Source: a virus. Taken from it: a stretch of DNA of 64,000 nt. This document shows positions 46,722 to 56,020 of the stretch, piece after piece. Within the stretch, counting starts at the first letter, position 1. Each line of letters begins with the position of its first letter. The translations under genes were made by a program, and so were the position numbers. The notes beneath the pieces are model-generated. The model was not told the DNA's origin. It ran no database searches and saw only the letters and a program-made list of their open reading frames with translations. Where the stretch lies: the IMG/VR virus record IMGVR_UViG_3300027906_000003, positions 59,821 through 123,820 of that record. The stretch is one strand, 5' to 3'.

Positions 46722-49238
46722 ATGGATTTTTATACAAATGTATGTAGAACTCGTGACAAAATTCTAGTCACAGGTTACCAATCAAATAAGAAAGTCAAAA
46801 TGAAAGTCGATTATCGACCTAAGCATTTTGTTCCCTCCAGAAAAGGTGATACACCTTACAAATCACTAGACGGCAGACCACTTGAAGTTGTAGAACTCAA
46901 CTCAATGGGTGGTGCAAGAAAGTTTAGAGAGAAGTATCATCAAACACAAGGTTTTGAAATACATGGTTATGATAGATATGTCTACACATATATTTCAGAT
47001 AAGTTTCCAACAGACTTCGAATACGACACAAAGAAAGTAAGAATTGCCACACTTGATATTGAGTGTGAATGTGAAGATGGTTTTCCAGAACCAATGAGAG
47101 CAGATGAGAAAGTAAATGCAATTGCAATTAAACCTTTCGGTCATAATACACATGTTTTTGGTTTAGGTCCTTGGGATGATAAACCGGCTAATTGTGTTTA
47201 TTATGATTGTGTAGATGAAGCACAACTTCTAACAGAGTTCATTAAGTTCTGGAGAAAGGCTTCTTTTGATATTGTCACAGGTTGGAATGTAGACTCATTT
47301 GATATCACATATCTTTGTAATAGAATTGATAAAGTTTTCGGTGAAGGAGAACATAAGAAATTATCTCCTTGGAATATGTCAGATGTTAGAGAATACACAT
47401 CTAACTTTGGTCAGAAACAACAAACATTTAATCTTTATGGTATTAGTATTGTCGATTACTTAGATTTATATCGTAAACATACACCACAAACACAAGAGTC
47501 ATACAAACTAGAACATATTGCACAAGTAGAACTTAATAAAGGTAAGATTGATTACTCAGAGTATGGTAATCTACACACACTTTATAAACAAGACTACTCT
47601 AAGTTCCTTGCATATAATGTTAAAGACGCCGTTCTTGTTGAAGAACTAGAAGAGAAACTTGGTTTCTTAGAACTCACAATTGTGATGGCTTATTCTGCCA
47701 AGTGTAATTACAATGACACTTTCGGTATGGTTAAGTATTGGGAAACAATCATCTATAATCATCTAAAGAAACAGGGAATTCAAACACCACCTCAGGCATT
47801 AAAGAGAGACCAAAAGAACTATCGTATTGAGGGTGCATATGTAAAAGAACCAATCGTTGGTGGTCATAATTGGGTGATGTCTTTTGATTTGAACTCACTT
47901 TATCCTCATTTGATTATGCAGTTTAATATTTCACCTGAGAAGATGATAAAGGGTGGTCTTATGGACACAAAGATTACATCTATGTTAGATAAGAAGAATG
48001 ACTTATCTGAACTTAAAAAACAAAATGCAACTGTCACACCAAATGGTGTTAAGTTCAAAAGAGACAAACAAGGTTTTCTTCCTGAACTCATGGAAACATT
48101 ATACGATGAGAGAAGAGAATACAAACAGAAGATGATTTCACATCAAAAAGAACTACAAGTTTGTGATGACCCTATTGAAAGAAAAAGACTTGAAGTTAAA
48201 ATCAAAAGGGCATACAACAATCAACAGGTTAGAAAGATATCTTTGAACAGTGCATATGGTGTTCTTGCAAATCAGTGGTTTGCTTTCTTTGACCCACAAC
48301 TTGCAGAGTCAGTCACTACTGCAGGCCAGTTAGTAATCAAATGGTCAGAGAAGACTGCAAATGATTATCTAAACAAAGTTCTAAAAACAAACAAAGATTA
48401 CATTGTTGCAATGGATACTGATTCAATCTATATCACACTTGATGATTTAGTGAATCAAATCTTTACACCAGAACAACAGAAAGATAAGAGTCGAGTTGTA
48501 GATTTCTTATGTAAGATTGAAGAAGAAATTGAGAATGCTTTGAGAGAAGGATTTGACGACCTTAAAGATTATACAAATGCGTTTCAACAGAAAATGGAAA
48601 TGGGTAGAGAAGTTATTGCAGACCGTGGTATTTGGACTGCAAAGAAAAGATATATTCTAAATGTATATGATAATGAGGGTGTAAGACTCAGAACTCCAAA
48701 ACTAAAAATGATGGGTATTGAAACTGCAAAGTCTTCTACTCCTCAATGGGTCAGAAAGAAACTTACTGAAGCATTGAATATTGTAATGACAAAGACTGAA
48801 CAAGAGTTGTGGGAATTTGTTGAGACAACAAGAAAAGAATTTAGAAATCTTCCTGCAGAAGAGATTGCATCACCAAGAGGGTGTAATAACATTAAACAAT
48901 ATGCAGATAACTCAGACATCTACTCAAAGGGAACACCCATACATGTCCGTGGTGCTTTACTTTATAATCATCACTTAGAGAAACTAAACTTAGATAAAAG
49001 ATATGAGTTGATAAAGAACGGAGATAAACTACACTTTACATATCTTACAACACCAAATCCAATCAAAGAGAATGTTATCTCATTCTTATCGGTTCTGCCT
49101 CGTGAGTTTGACATACACAAATATGTTGATTATGACTTACAGTTTGATAAGGCATTCATTGAACCACTGAAAGGAATTATTAGTCTTATTGACTGGAATG
49201 TAGAACCAGTTGCAAGTCTGGATAGTTTTTTTGCATAA
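46722..49238 (+). CDS. 43: Family B DNA polymerase gp43
   Basis: An 838-residue replicative polymerase homologous to T4 gp43 (898 residues). The 3'-5' exonuclease has ATLDIECECEDGFP (Exo I) and VTGWNVDSFDITYL (Exo II), with the Exo III YNVKDAVLVEELE. Polymerase motif A is MSFDLNSLYPHLIM, motif B KISLNSAYGVLANQ and motif C VAMDTDSIYIT. The C-terminal IISLIDWNVEPVASLDSFF resembles the clamp-binding tail. There is no sign of the intein or split known from some related phages. Confidence 0.97.
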   Translation: MDFYTNVCRTRDKILVTGYQSNKKVKMKVDYRPKHFVPSRKGDTPYKSLDGRPLEVVELNSMGGARKFREKYHQTQGFEIHGYDRYVYTYISDKFPTDFEYDTKKVRIATLDIECECEDGFPEPMRADEKVNAIAIKPFGHNTHVFGLGPWDDKPANCVYYDCVDEAQLLTEFIKFWRKASFDIVTGWNVDSFDITYLCNRIDKVFGEGEHKKLSPWNMSDVREYTSNFGQKQQTFNLYGISIVDYLDLYRKHTPQTQESYKLEHIAQVELNKGKIDYSEYGNLHTLYKQDYSKFLAYNVKDAVLVEELEEKLGFLELTIVMAYSAKCNYNDTFGMVKYWETIIYNHLKKQGIQTPPQALKRDQKNYRIEGAYVKEPIVGGHNWVMSFDLNSLYPHLIMQFNISPEKMIKGGLMDTKITSMLDKKNDLSELKKQNATVTPNGVKFKRDKQGFLPELMETLYDERREYKQKMISHQKELQVCDDPIERKRLEVKIKRAYNNQQVRKISLNSAYGVLANQWFAFFDPQLAESVTTAGQLVIKWSEKTANDYLNKVLKTNKDYIVAMDTDSIYITLDDLVNQIFTPEQQKDKSRVVDFLCKIEEEIENALREGFDDLKDYTNAFQQKMEMGREVIADRGIWTAKKRYILNVYDNEGVRLRTPKLKMMGIETAKSSTPQWVRKKLTEALNIVMTKTEQELWEFVETTRKEFRNLPAEEIASPRGCNNIKQYADNSDIYSKGTPIHVRGALLYNHHLEKLNLDKRYELIKNGDKLHFTYLTTPNPIKENVISFLSVLPREFDIHKYVDYDLQFDKAFIEPLKGIISLIDWNVEPVASLDSFFA

Positions 49239-49241
49239 ATA
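49234..49241 (+). promoter_or_regulatory. T4-type late promoter box (CATAAATA)
   Basis: CATAAATA on the gp43 stop, ending exactly 5 nt before the ATG of a 20-codon ORF at 49247. Confidence 0.6.
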
Positions 49242-49246
49242 ATTCC

Positions 49247-49309
49247 ATGGAAGTAGAACAAATCCTAGTGTTATTAGTTGTTATAATAACATTTTGGGCA
49301 TTAAAATAA
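49247..49309 (+). CDS. Possible 20-residue membrane micropeptide
   Basis: MEVEQILVLLVVIITFWALK: a single hydrophobic helix. A late box ends exactly 5 nt before the ATG, the spacing that marks predicted leaderless genes, and the IscU gene follows 1 base after its stop. Reality rests on that geometry. Confidence 0.45.
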   Translation: MEVEQILVLLVVIITFWALK

Positions 49310-49310
49310 T

Positions 49311-49733
49311 ATGGCATATAGTAAAAAAGTAGTAGATAGATTCGAAGATGTATTAAACAATCCTGCAGAACATTCAGTTGGCAGATTTGACCCAAATGAC
49401 CCAATGGTCGCAACAGGCATGACAGGAGCACCTGCATGTGGTGATGTAATGAAACTTCAATTAAAACTAGACGATGATGATAGAATCGTTGATGTTAAGT
49501 TTAAGACTTATGGTTGTGGAAGTGCAATTGCAAGTAGTTCATTATTTGTTGACTTACTTACAGGCAAAACAATTACTGAGGCAAAGGAGATAAAGGATAA
49601 AGATATTGCAGAAGTTTTAGAATTACCACCAATCAAATTACATTGTTCTGTTCTTGCAGAAGATTCCATAAAAAGAGCAATATTAGATTGGGAAGAGAAA
49701 ACTCAGAACCGAAGACACAATTATCCTAAATAA
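49311..49733 (+). CDS. iscU: IscU/NifU-type Fe-S cluster scaffold
   Basis: A 140-residue scaffold protein with all cluster ligands: GAPACGDV (Cys43, Asp45), YGCGSAIASSS (Cys69) and KLHCSVLAED (Cys112). The LPPIKLHCS block is the site recognised by the HscA chaperone in IscU proteins. Length is that of IscU (about 128). No IscS, IscA or HscB gene is seen nearby, so it would work with host partners. It follows a 20-codon ORF and precedes the nuclease gene. Confidence 0.95.
   Translation: MAYSKKVVDRFEDVLNNPAEHSVGRFDPNDPMVATGMTGAPACGDVMKLQLKLDDDDRIVDVKFKTYGCGSAIASSSLFVDLLTGKTITEAKEIKDKDIAEVLELPPIKLHCSVLAEDSIKRAILDWEEKTQNRRHNYPK
49726..49732 (+). promoter_or_regulatory. Late promoter box variant (CTAAATA)
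   Basis: CTAAATA overlapping the iscU stop, ending exactly 5 nt before the nuclease ATG at 49738. Confidence 0.6.
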
Positions 49734-49737
49734 TCGT

Positions 49738-50193
49738 ATGAAAAATACATATGAATACAATGTGACCGTTTCAAAGGTCGTGGACGGAGATACAGTAGAT
49801 GTAGATATCGACCTTGGTTTTGGAATGGTTTATAAAAAACAAAGAGTAAGGATGTTAGGCATCGATACTCCTGAATCCAGAACAAGAGACTTAGTTGAAA
49901 AGAAATTCGGTAAGGCATCTAAGAAACATCTAAAGAAATTATTAGAAGAAGCCGAGTCAATCACATTAATATCACATGACAAAGGAAAGTTTGGAAGAAT
50001 TCTAGGTGAATTGTTTGCACATCACATTGAAGGACATCCAGTGTTTGGTCATAGAGTTAATGTTAATGAACAAATGATTGCAGACCATCATGCAGTTCCA
50101 TATACAGGTGAAAATAAAGACTTAGTAGAGGGACAACACATGGCAAATAGAGAAGTTCTACTTGCAAATGGAACAGTTGTATTAGACGACTAA
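49738..50193 (+). CDS. Staphylococcal-nuclease-like protein
   Basis: A 151-residue SNase-fold (OB-fold) protein. KVVDGDTVDVDIDLGFG and RVRMLGIDTPESRT are the family hallmarks, carrying the calcium/active-site Asp and Arg; LISHDKGKFGRILGEL contributes the second Arg region. No signal peptide, so it is cytoplasmic or virion-carried. It could help degrade host DNA or RNA. A late box places its ATG at the leaderless spacing; its stop overlaps the next ATG (TAATG). Confidence 0.88.
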   Translation: MKNTYEYNVTVSKVVDGDTVDVDIDLGFGMVYKKQRVRMLGIDTPESRTRDLVEKKFGKASKKHLKKLLEEAESITLISHDKGKFGRILGELFAHHIEGHPVFGHRVNVNEQMIADHHAVPYTGENKDLVEGQHMANREVLLANGTVVLDD

Positions 50194-50366
50194 TGGCTTT
50201 CGAAACTATCGACCTAGTTTACATGTTTTTAATAGGTGGTCTATATGCCGGATTTATATTCATGGAAGTTCAAATATCCCAAATCAAGGCAATGATGGAA
50301 GAACATGTCAAATGTGATGAGTCCATCAAAGAAATGGCTCAAAGATATCACACCCAAAAAGACTAA
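50193..50366 (+). CDS. Small membrane protein, 57 residues
   Basis: MAFETIDLVYMFLIGGLYAG followed by FIFMEVQIS gives one N-terminal membrane helix (residues about 7-25), then a charged helical tail. It overlaps the nuclease gene by one base. No family recognised. Confidence 0.6.
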   Translation: MAFETIDLVYMFLIGGLYAGFIFMEVQISQIKAMMEEHVKCDESIKEMAQRYHTQKD

Positions 50367-50375
50367 AAAAACCAC

Positions 50376-50404
50376 TTTACAAATTACACTTCTACCTCTA
50401 TAAT
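50376..50404 (+). promoter_or_regulatory. uvsX: Sigma-70-type promoter of uvsX (A-tract class)
   Basis: TTTACA (50376-50381), 17-nt spacer, TATAAT (50399-50404), preceded by AAAAAAACCAC. Six nt after the -10 an ATG (50411) opens a 15-codon leader ORF. Confidence 0.87.
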
Positions 50405-50410
50405 AGAGTT

Positions 50411-50458
50411 ATGATTAAAAACATTATGAGAGGTGTGAAATTATGGCAAGATTCTTAG
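50411..50458 (+). CDS. Possible 15-residue leader peptide overlapping the uvsX start
   Basis: [15 protein letters not shown], starting exactly 6 nt after TATAAT and ending 16 bases inside uvsX in another frame. The same arrangement occurs before the CobS-like gene. GAGAGG within it is the uvsX ribosome-binding site. Confidence 0.35.
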   Translation: MIKNIMRGVKLWQDS

Positions 50459-51501
50459 ACGAATTAATTAAATCAACAGGTAATGAATACGCAGGTATTG
50501 TTGCCGACGGAGTTCAAGCAGGAGATGTAGACTCGTTTGTAGATACAGGCAGTTATATCTTTAATGGTCTCCTTTCTGGTTCACTACACGGTGGACTTCC
50601 CAAAAACAAAATTACTGCCATTGCAGGTGAATCTGCAACAGGTAAAACTTTCTTCGCATTAGGAATGGTAAAACAATTCTTAGAAGATAATCCTGAGGCA
50701 GCCGTAATTTATTTTGAATCTGAATCTGCAATCACAAAAGAAATGATTGAAGATAGAGGAATAGATTCAAACAGAATTGTTATTGTGCCAGTTGTGACTG
50801 TTCAACAGTTTAGAACTCAATCAATAAACATCTTAGACAAATACTTGGAGTCAGATGAATCTGATAGACCTCCAATGATGTTTGTCTTAGACTCACTTGG
50901 CATGTTATCTACTACAAAAGAGATAGAAGATACTGCAGACGGAAAAGAGACTAGAGATATGACTCGTGCCCAAATTGTAAAGGGTGCTTTCAGAGTATTA
51001 ACTTTGAAATTAGGTCGTGCAAAAGTCCCTATGATTGTGACTAATCACACTTATGATGTAATCGGTTCTATGTTCCCACAAAAAGAAATGGGTGGTGGTA
51101 GTGGTCTTAAATACGCTGCTTCATCAATCATTTATCTTTCTAAAAGAAAAGAGAAAGAAGGAACAGAGATTATCGGTAATATTATTCATTGTAAGAATGC
51201 AAAGTCGAGACTTACTGTTGAGAACAAAGTTGTTGATGTCAGATTGACATACGATAAAGGCCTCGATAGATATTATGGTCTTTTAGACCTTGCACTTGCA
51301 CATGGTATATTTGAGAAATCATCTACAAGAGTTAAGTTGCCAAATGGTAAAACAGAATTTGGTAAAACAATCAATAATAATCCAGAGAAATACTTCACTG
51401 ATGAAGTAATGGAGAGATTAGAGTTAGCAGTTAATACAGAGTTTAAATATGGAACAAGCGAGATTAGAACAGACGATACTAAAGAATCTGATTCAGAATG
51501 A
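50443..51501 (+). CDS. uvsX: RecA-like recombinase UvsX
   Basis: A 352-residue homologue of T4 UvsX (391 residues), the strand-exchange protein. Walker A is [10 protein letters not shown] (about residue 65), Walker [12 protein letters not shown], and the DNA-binding loop region contains [16 protein letters not shown]. It works with UvsY (17358). Its C-terminus is acidic (DDTKESDSE) and overlaps the gp41 start by 53 bases. Confidence 0.96.
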   Translation: MARFLDELIKSTGNEYAGIVADGVQAGDVDSFVDTGSYIFNGLLSGSLHGGLPKNKITAIAGESATGKTFFALGMVKQFLEDNPEAAVIYFESESAITKEMIEDRGIDSNRIVIVPVVTVQQFRTQSINILDKYLESDESDRPPMMFVLDSLGMLSTTKEIEDTADGKETRDMTRAQIVKGAFRVLTLKLGRAKVPMIVTNHTYDVIGSMFPQKEMGGGSGLKYAASSIIYLSKRKEKEGTEIIGNIIHCKNAKSRLTVENKVVDVRLTYDKGLDRYYGLLDLALAHGIFEKSSTRVKLPNGKTEFGKTINNNPEKYFTDEVMERLELAVNTEFKYGTSEIRTDDTKESDSE

Positions 51502-52834
51502 ACCTTTCACAAGAAAGGTTCTACCTTTCTTAAAGTCAGAGTATTTCACCGAGAGTGACGAGAAGATAGTATTCAAAGAAATACAAGATTATTTCTTAAA
51601 GTATACTAAACCACCTACTACGGAAGCACTTCTCATAAACCTAGACAACAATACTTCTATTAATGAGAATGAATTGAAAATGTCTAAAACCGTAGTAGGT
51701 CAATTCGACAAAGAATCAACTCCAATGGATTGGTTAGTCGAAGAGACCGAAAAGTGGTGCAAAGATAGAGCAATCTATATTGCAGTCATGGATTCTATTG
51801 AGGTTATCGATAAGAAATCTCAAAGGTCAACTGGTGAAATACCTGAACTTTTAAAAGATGCTTTGTCAGTCTCATTTGACACAAATATTGGTCATGACCA
51901 GATTGAAGATGCAGATGATAGATTTGAATTCTATCATACGGAAGAAGAGAAGATTCCGTTTGACTTAGAATACTTCAACAAGATTACAAAGGGTGGTTTA
52001 CCAAACAAAACACTTAATATCTGCCTTGCAGGAACAGGTGTTGGTAAATCATTATTCATGTGTCATATGGCAGCTGCTGGTTTGATGATGAATAAGAATA
52101 TATTATACATCACACTTGAAATGTCAGAAGAAAGAATTGCAGAAAGAATCGATGCAAATGTTCTAAACATTCCAATGAAAGAACTTCCTGATTTATCCAA
52201 GAAGATGTTTTCTAAAAAGGTTGAGAAGATTAGTGCAAAGACAAAAGGTAAATTAATCATTAAAGAATATCCAACTGCATCAGCTCATGTTGGACATTTC
52301 AGACATCTTTTACAAGAACTAGAAATCAAAAAAGATTTCAGACCTGATTTGATATTCATTGATTATCTAAACATATGTGCATCACATAGAATCAGACCTG
52401 GTTCTGGTGCAAACTCTTATACATTAGTTAAGAGTATTGCAGAAGAACTTCGTGGTCTTGCAGTAGAATTTGATGTGCCTATTATGAGTGCAACTCAAAC
52501 GACCAGAAGTGGTTATGGTTCCACAGATATTGGACTCGAAGACACTTCTGAATCTTTTGGTTTGCCTGCAACTGCAGATATGATGTTTGCACTGATTACA
52601 TCCGAAGAACTTGAAGAGTTAGACCAAATGGTCGTAAAACAATTGAAGAATAGATACAACGACCCTACAGTATTTAAAAGATTTGTAATTGGTGTTGATA
52701 GAAGTCGTATGAAGTTATACGATTGTGAACAAGAGGCACAAGAAGAACTGGTTGATAGTGCCATAGAGGGTGATGATACACCAGTATTTGATAGAAACCG
52801 AGGTGCAGAGAAATTCCAAGACTTTAATGTTTGA
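51449..52834 (+). CDS. 41: Replicative DNA helicase gp41
   Basis: A 461-residue DnaB-type hexameric helicase homologous to T4 gp41 (475 residues). N-terminal helical domain [22 protein letters not shown]; RecA-like core with Walker [13 protein letters not shown], the [20 protein letters not shown] block, Walker [13 protein letters not shown] and [11 protein letters not shown] as motif H3. The gene overlaps uvsX by 53 bases and the next gene starts inside its last codons. Confidence 0.96.
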   Translation: MEQARLEQTILKNLIQNEPFTRKVLPFLKSEYFTESDEKIVFKEIQDYFLKYTKPPTTEALLINLDNNTSINENELKMSKTVVGQFDKESTPMDWLVEETEKWCKDRAIYIAVMDSIEVIDKKSQRSTGEIPELLKDALSVSFDTNIGHDQIEDADDRFEFYHTEEEKIPFDLEYFNKITKGGLPNKTLNICLAGTGVGKSLFMCHMAAAGLMMNKNILYITLEMSEERIAERIDANVLNIPMKELPDLSKKMFSKKVEKISAKTKGKLIIKEYPTASAHVGHFRHLLQELEIKKDFRPDLIFIDYLNICASHRIRPGSGANSYTLVKSIAEELRGLAVEFDVPIMSATQTTRSGYGSTDIGLEDTSESFGLPATADMMFALITSEELEELDQMVVKQLKNRYNDPTVFKRFVIGVDRSRMKLYDCEQEAQEELVDSAIEGDDTPVFDRNRGAEKFQDFNV

Positions 52835-54113
52835 TGATAAATTAATACAAAAACAATACGAAGAGTATAAAGAAAACTATGTAGAACCTGATGCAATGGG
52901 TAGGTCTTTGATGAGAGATAGAATTACAGAAGATTTATCTTTTGTATCTCAAATGTCAGTAGAAGAATACACTTTATATCTAAAGTATCAGGAGATACAT
53001 CGTAAATATCCTACACATGAGATTGGAACTTTGTTTGGTTCTGAAAAACAATTTGTAGATGAGAAACATATCAAACTGATTGATGAAGTTAAGAACAACA
53101 TATGGATTCCTAATTCATATGAAGACTATGAGAAATTAGAACCAGAATTAATTTACACATCTATGACATCTGATGATAGAGAATCAGCAGGTTCATGGTC
53201 AGAAATCTGGAATTGTATCAGAACATTTACATCTACTATGAAGAACTCTTCTAATATTGGTAGAAATTTACATTATGTTGTCAGAGATAAAGTCACAGGT
53301 AAATATCTTGGAGTTATTTGTATTACAGGTGATTTCATCGACTTAACTCCTCGTGATAATTGGATTGGTTGGGATAGAGAATACAAAACTAATAGTGGTA
53401 TTCTAAATCACTCATGTATTGGTTCTACGATTGTGCCATTGCAACCACTAGGATTTAACTATACAGGTGGAAAACTACTTGCACTTTTATGTCTATCAGA
53501 TGATATACAGAAACAGTGGGAAGAAAACTATGGTAATAAATTAGTGAGTGTGACTACTACATCATTATATGGTAAATCCAAAACAGGTGGTTTATCACAA
53601 TATGATAGACTCAAACATTGGAAGAAATGTGGATACTCAAATGGTTCTATGACATATGAATTGACCAAAGATACTGAACGAGAAATGTTGAAATATGGTG
53701 AGAAGAATTACAACGATAGATACTTCTCATTATATGTTGCAACAAGAGAAAATGGTCAACCTTGGAAAAGAGACCATAGAAATAGATTTAGAAGCTTTTT
53801 ATTCCCCAAACTAGAGATACCTAAGAACATAATTCGTTCAGACCATCAAAGAGGTATCTATTGGTCTGCCTTATACGATAACTCCAGAGAGTTTCTAAGA
53901 GGTGAGATTACAGAAGACCAACTAGTTCGTTCACAAGACTTCTCTACAGAGGCACTTTCCACACTATGGAAAGAAAAGTATGCAGGTAAGAGAATCAATA
54001 ACCTTATGAATGCAGAGAGACAAAGACTCGATGATACTCTCTTTTATGACGATATTGCATTCATGTCATGGGATGAAACTAAGGCAAAATACCTTACACA
54101 AGTAGGCAGATAA
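52827..54113 (+). CDS. DUF4338/DruA-like protein (copy 2)
   Basis: A 428-residue paralogue of the protein at 44061. Shared blocks are YLGVICITGDFIDLTPRDNWIGWDRE (part), STIVPLQPLGFNYTGGKLLALLCLSDDI (part) and TTTSLYGKSKTGGLSQYDRLKHW. The C-terminal part (from about 290) differs. Start ATG 52827 lies inside the gp41 end. Its placement directly after gp41 hints at a link to DNA replication or modification. A palindrome-class early promoter follows its stop. Confidence 0.75.
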   Translation: MFDDKLIQKQYEEYKENYVEPDAMGRSLMRDRITEDLSFVSQMSVEEYTLYLKYQEIHRKYPTHEIGTLFGSEKQFVDEKHIKLIDEVKNNIWIPNSYEDYEKLEPELIYTSMTSDDRESAGSWSEIWNCIRTFTSTMKNSSNIGRNLHYVVRDKVTGKYLGVICITGDFIDLTPRDNWIGWDREYKTNSGILNHSCIGSTIVPLQPLGFNYTGGKLLALLCLSDDIQKQWEENYGNKLVSVTTTSLYGKSKTGGLSQYDRLKHWKKCGYSNGSMTYELTKDTEREMLKYGEKNYNDRYFSLYVATRENGQPWKRDHRNRFRSFLFPKLEIPKNIIRSDHQRGIYWSALYDNSREFLRGEITEDQLVRSQDFSTEALSTLWKEKYAGKRINNLMNAERQRLDDTLFYDDIAFMSWDETKAKYLTQVGR

Positions 54114-54116
54114 AGC

Positions 54117-54146
54117 TTGACAATGCGGTCACTTTTTTGTTATTAT
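54117..54146 (+). promoter_or_regulatory. Sigma-70-type promoter (palindrome-class relative)
   Basis: TTGACA (54117-54122), 18-nt spacer starting ATGCGGTCAC, TATTAT (54141-54146). Close to the promoter of the - strand phosphatase gene. It has a normal leader and AAGGAG before the ATG at 54175. Confidence 0.82.
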
Positions 54147-54174
54147 ATAACAGTAATAAAGAAAAGGAGATTAC

Positions 54175-54567
54175 ATGGAAAGAAAGGCTTACATAATAAC
54201 TACTCAAAACCTTGAAGAATATGGTGATAATTACCATAAATTTAAAGGTGGTTCAGACTATGTTGTCTACTTTGATGTAGAACTTTGTGTCTATGAAGAA
54301 GACGCATATGGTCCTGGAGAACATTCTTACTACGAATGCCCTTTAGTTAACGAAGCTTCAGCAGCTGCTGAGGTCATGAAACATGTTAACAGATTCAATA
54401 GTCTTAGAGGTTCATTCGATTATATTACTAACATAGAAACAGTTCCTGCCATTGATTGTATTGGTCAATATGACGATGCAGAATTCAAAGGTGATTTTGA
54501 CAGTCTTTGTATGTTGACTAGTAAGATAAAACATTCAGTTAATAAATTTATGGGAGAAGCAGCGTAA
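54175..54567 (+). CDS. Hypothetical protein, 130 residues
   Basis: A soluble acidic protein starting from its own early-type promoter with a strong AAGGAG. Contains CVYEEDAYGPGEHSYYECPL and a helix AAAEVMKHVNRFN. No recognised domain. The following two genes overlap head to tail (TAATG), forming a probable three-gene early unit. Confidence 0.65.
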   Translation: MERKAYIITTQNLEEYGDNYHKFKGGSDYVVYFDVELCVYEEDAYGPGEHSYYECPLVNEASAAAEVMKHVNRFNSLRGSFDYITNIETVPAIDCIGQYDDAEFKGDFDSLCMLTSKIKHSVNKFMGEAA

Positions 54568-54905
54568 TGAAATTCAGAGAATATCCAAAAAAATTCAAAG
54601 ACACTGTAAATGTTGCAGGTAGGTCTTATAAAAGGTGGGGTGTGACAGGCACTTTCGCAACAACTGAGGATTCAGTTAATTGGTGTAAAGGCAAATACTA
54701 TATTGCACCAGGAGATATCGTAAGATGGCATTCTAACAATCAAATACCTTTTGGTGATATGTTGTTAGATTTATGTGAGGCACTATTGATTACACCTAAA
54801 CAATTAAGAGTTTCATCTGAACTTAGAGAAAAAGAAACAGATGAATTTTGGGCAAATTTTTATAATGAAGACAATGCAAAAGAAGCTCTTCTGGAGACAA
54901 AGTAA
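54567..54905 (+). CDS. Hypothetical protein, 112 residues
   Basis: A basic N-terminal half (KFREYPKKFKDTVNVAGRSYKRW, in part) and an acidic C-terminus. A short helical part (FGDMLLDLCEALLITPKQL) looks like a helix-turn-helix-like stretch, but this is weak. Overlaps both neighbours by one base. Confidence 0.6.
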   Translation: MKFREYPKKFKDTVNVAGRSYKRWGVTGTFATTEDSVNWCKGKYYIAPGDIVRWHSNNQIPFGDMLLDLCEALLITPKQLRVSSELREKETDEFWANFYNEDNAKEALLETK

Positions 54906-56020
54906 TGTTATATCAAGACGAAAGATACAATAAAGAATTTACAGGTCAAACTTCTACACAATTTAAGGATATAATTCCTCGTGCAAAAGGAATGAACTTC
55001 TTATACTTTATTGAATTAGATATCAATGATATCGACTATGATGGTTCTGATGAAGACTTAGCAAGGAAAGAGGGTGCAATCGTTCAGAATGCTGAAGGAT
55101 TTGCAGACATGTTAAGAAAAGGAAAGTATAAACCTCTTAACTATGAACCACCAGTTGTTTACTATGTTGAAGAAACAGGTAAGTATATTTGTGATAACGG
55201 AAGAACAAGATACAATGGTCACAGAATTGCAAAGAAAGGTAAGATATTTGTTGCAGTTGTTGAGTTTGTAGAGTATGACAATTTACCAGGAAGTTATTGG
55301 GCAGGTGTTTATGCGTCTACTTCAAATGCAGAAGAGACAGAAGATTATATAAAAGCACCAAGAACTACAGCAGATATTTCTTTTTCTGCTTCAAAGTTGA
55401 TTGAAGAGAACAATTTATTAGTTGACTTAACTCCAACAGGAAAAGCACAAAAGACTGATGAAAATACTGCAATTATCTGGAGAGTTTTACAAGATTTAAA
55501 AGTAAGAGATAAAAAGAGTTATTGGGTTGAATCTGTTTATGCAGAGATTGGTAAAGGAGAAACTATTAAAGTTTATCAGAAACATGAATTGGCTGATACT
55601 CCTCAAAAAATATTACCAAGTATCGTTTTATCTACACCATCAAAGATTCAAGCAGTTGATAATACTATCTACTATGTTGCAAAGTTTAACGGTGTTGGTG
55701 GTGATAGTGTGGGTTCTGATAGAGATTATGACCCGCGTGTATACAACATCATTATGAAAATGAGAAAGAGTAATCCTACTACAAATGTTTGTTTGATATG
55801 TCACTATGATAAAGTATCAACAACACAATTAGATGTATTGAGAGAGTTTAAAACCAATCACATGATGGTTGAACAAGCAAACAATGGTATTGATAACTTA
55901 AACATACTGAAAGGTGAGAACAATGAACATGTTGATAATGAATATTTTGAATGGTTAGACATTGTTCACTTACCACAAAAAACTAAATCGGAGAGTAAAA
56001 ATGAATTTGTCAGAATATAG
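54905..56020 (+). CDS. ParB/Srx-fold-like protein (inferred)
   Basis: A 371-residue protein. Residues about 60-115 (YKPLNYEPPVVYYVEETGKYICDNGRTRYNGHRIAKKGKIFVAVV, in parts) resemble the ParB/sulfiredoxin-like nuclease core, with the NGRTRYNGH segment in place of the usual DGxxRxxAH. The middle third is helical and the C-terminal third contains a Rossmann-like VCLICHYDKVSTTQLDVL. ParB-like proteins of phages may be nucleases or regulators; assignment is tentative. Confidence 0.5.
   Translation: MLYQDERYNKEFTGQTSTQFKDIIPRAKGMNFLYFIELDINDIDYDGSDEDLARKEGAIVQNAEGFADMLRKGKYKPLNYEPPVVYYVEETGKYICDNGRTRYNGHRIAKKGKIFVAVVEFVEYDNLPGSYWAGVYASTSNAEETEDYIKAPRTTADISFSASKLIEENNLLVDLTPTGKAQKTDENTAIIWRVLQDLKVRDKKSYWVESVYAEIGKGETIKVYQKHELADTPQKILPSIVLSTPSKIQAVDNTIYYVAKFNGVGGDSVGSDRDYDPRVYNIIMKMRKSNPTTNVCLICHYDKVSTTQLDVLREFKTNHMMVEQANNGIDNLNILKGENNEHVDNEYFEWLDIVHLPQKTKSESKNEFVRI

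Noticed and set aside
52770-52826. Upstream start of the second DUF4338 gene
   Set aside because: It adds 19 residues read from the end of gene 41 in another frame and has no ribosome site; ATG 52827 overlaps the gp41 stop region as other genes do.
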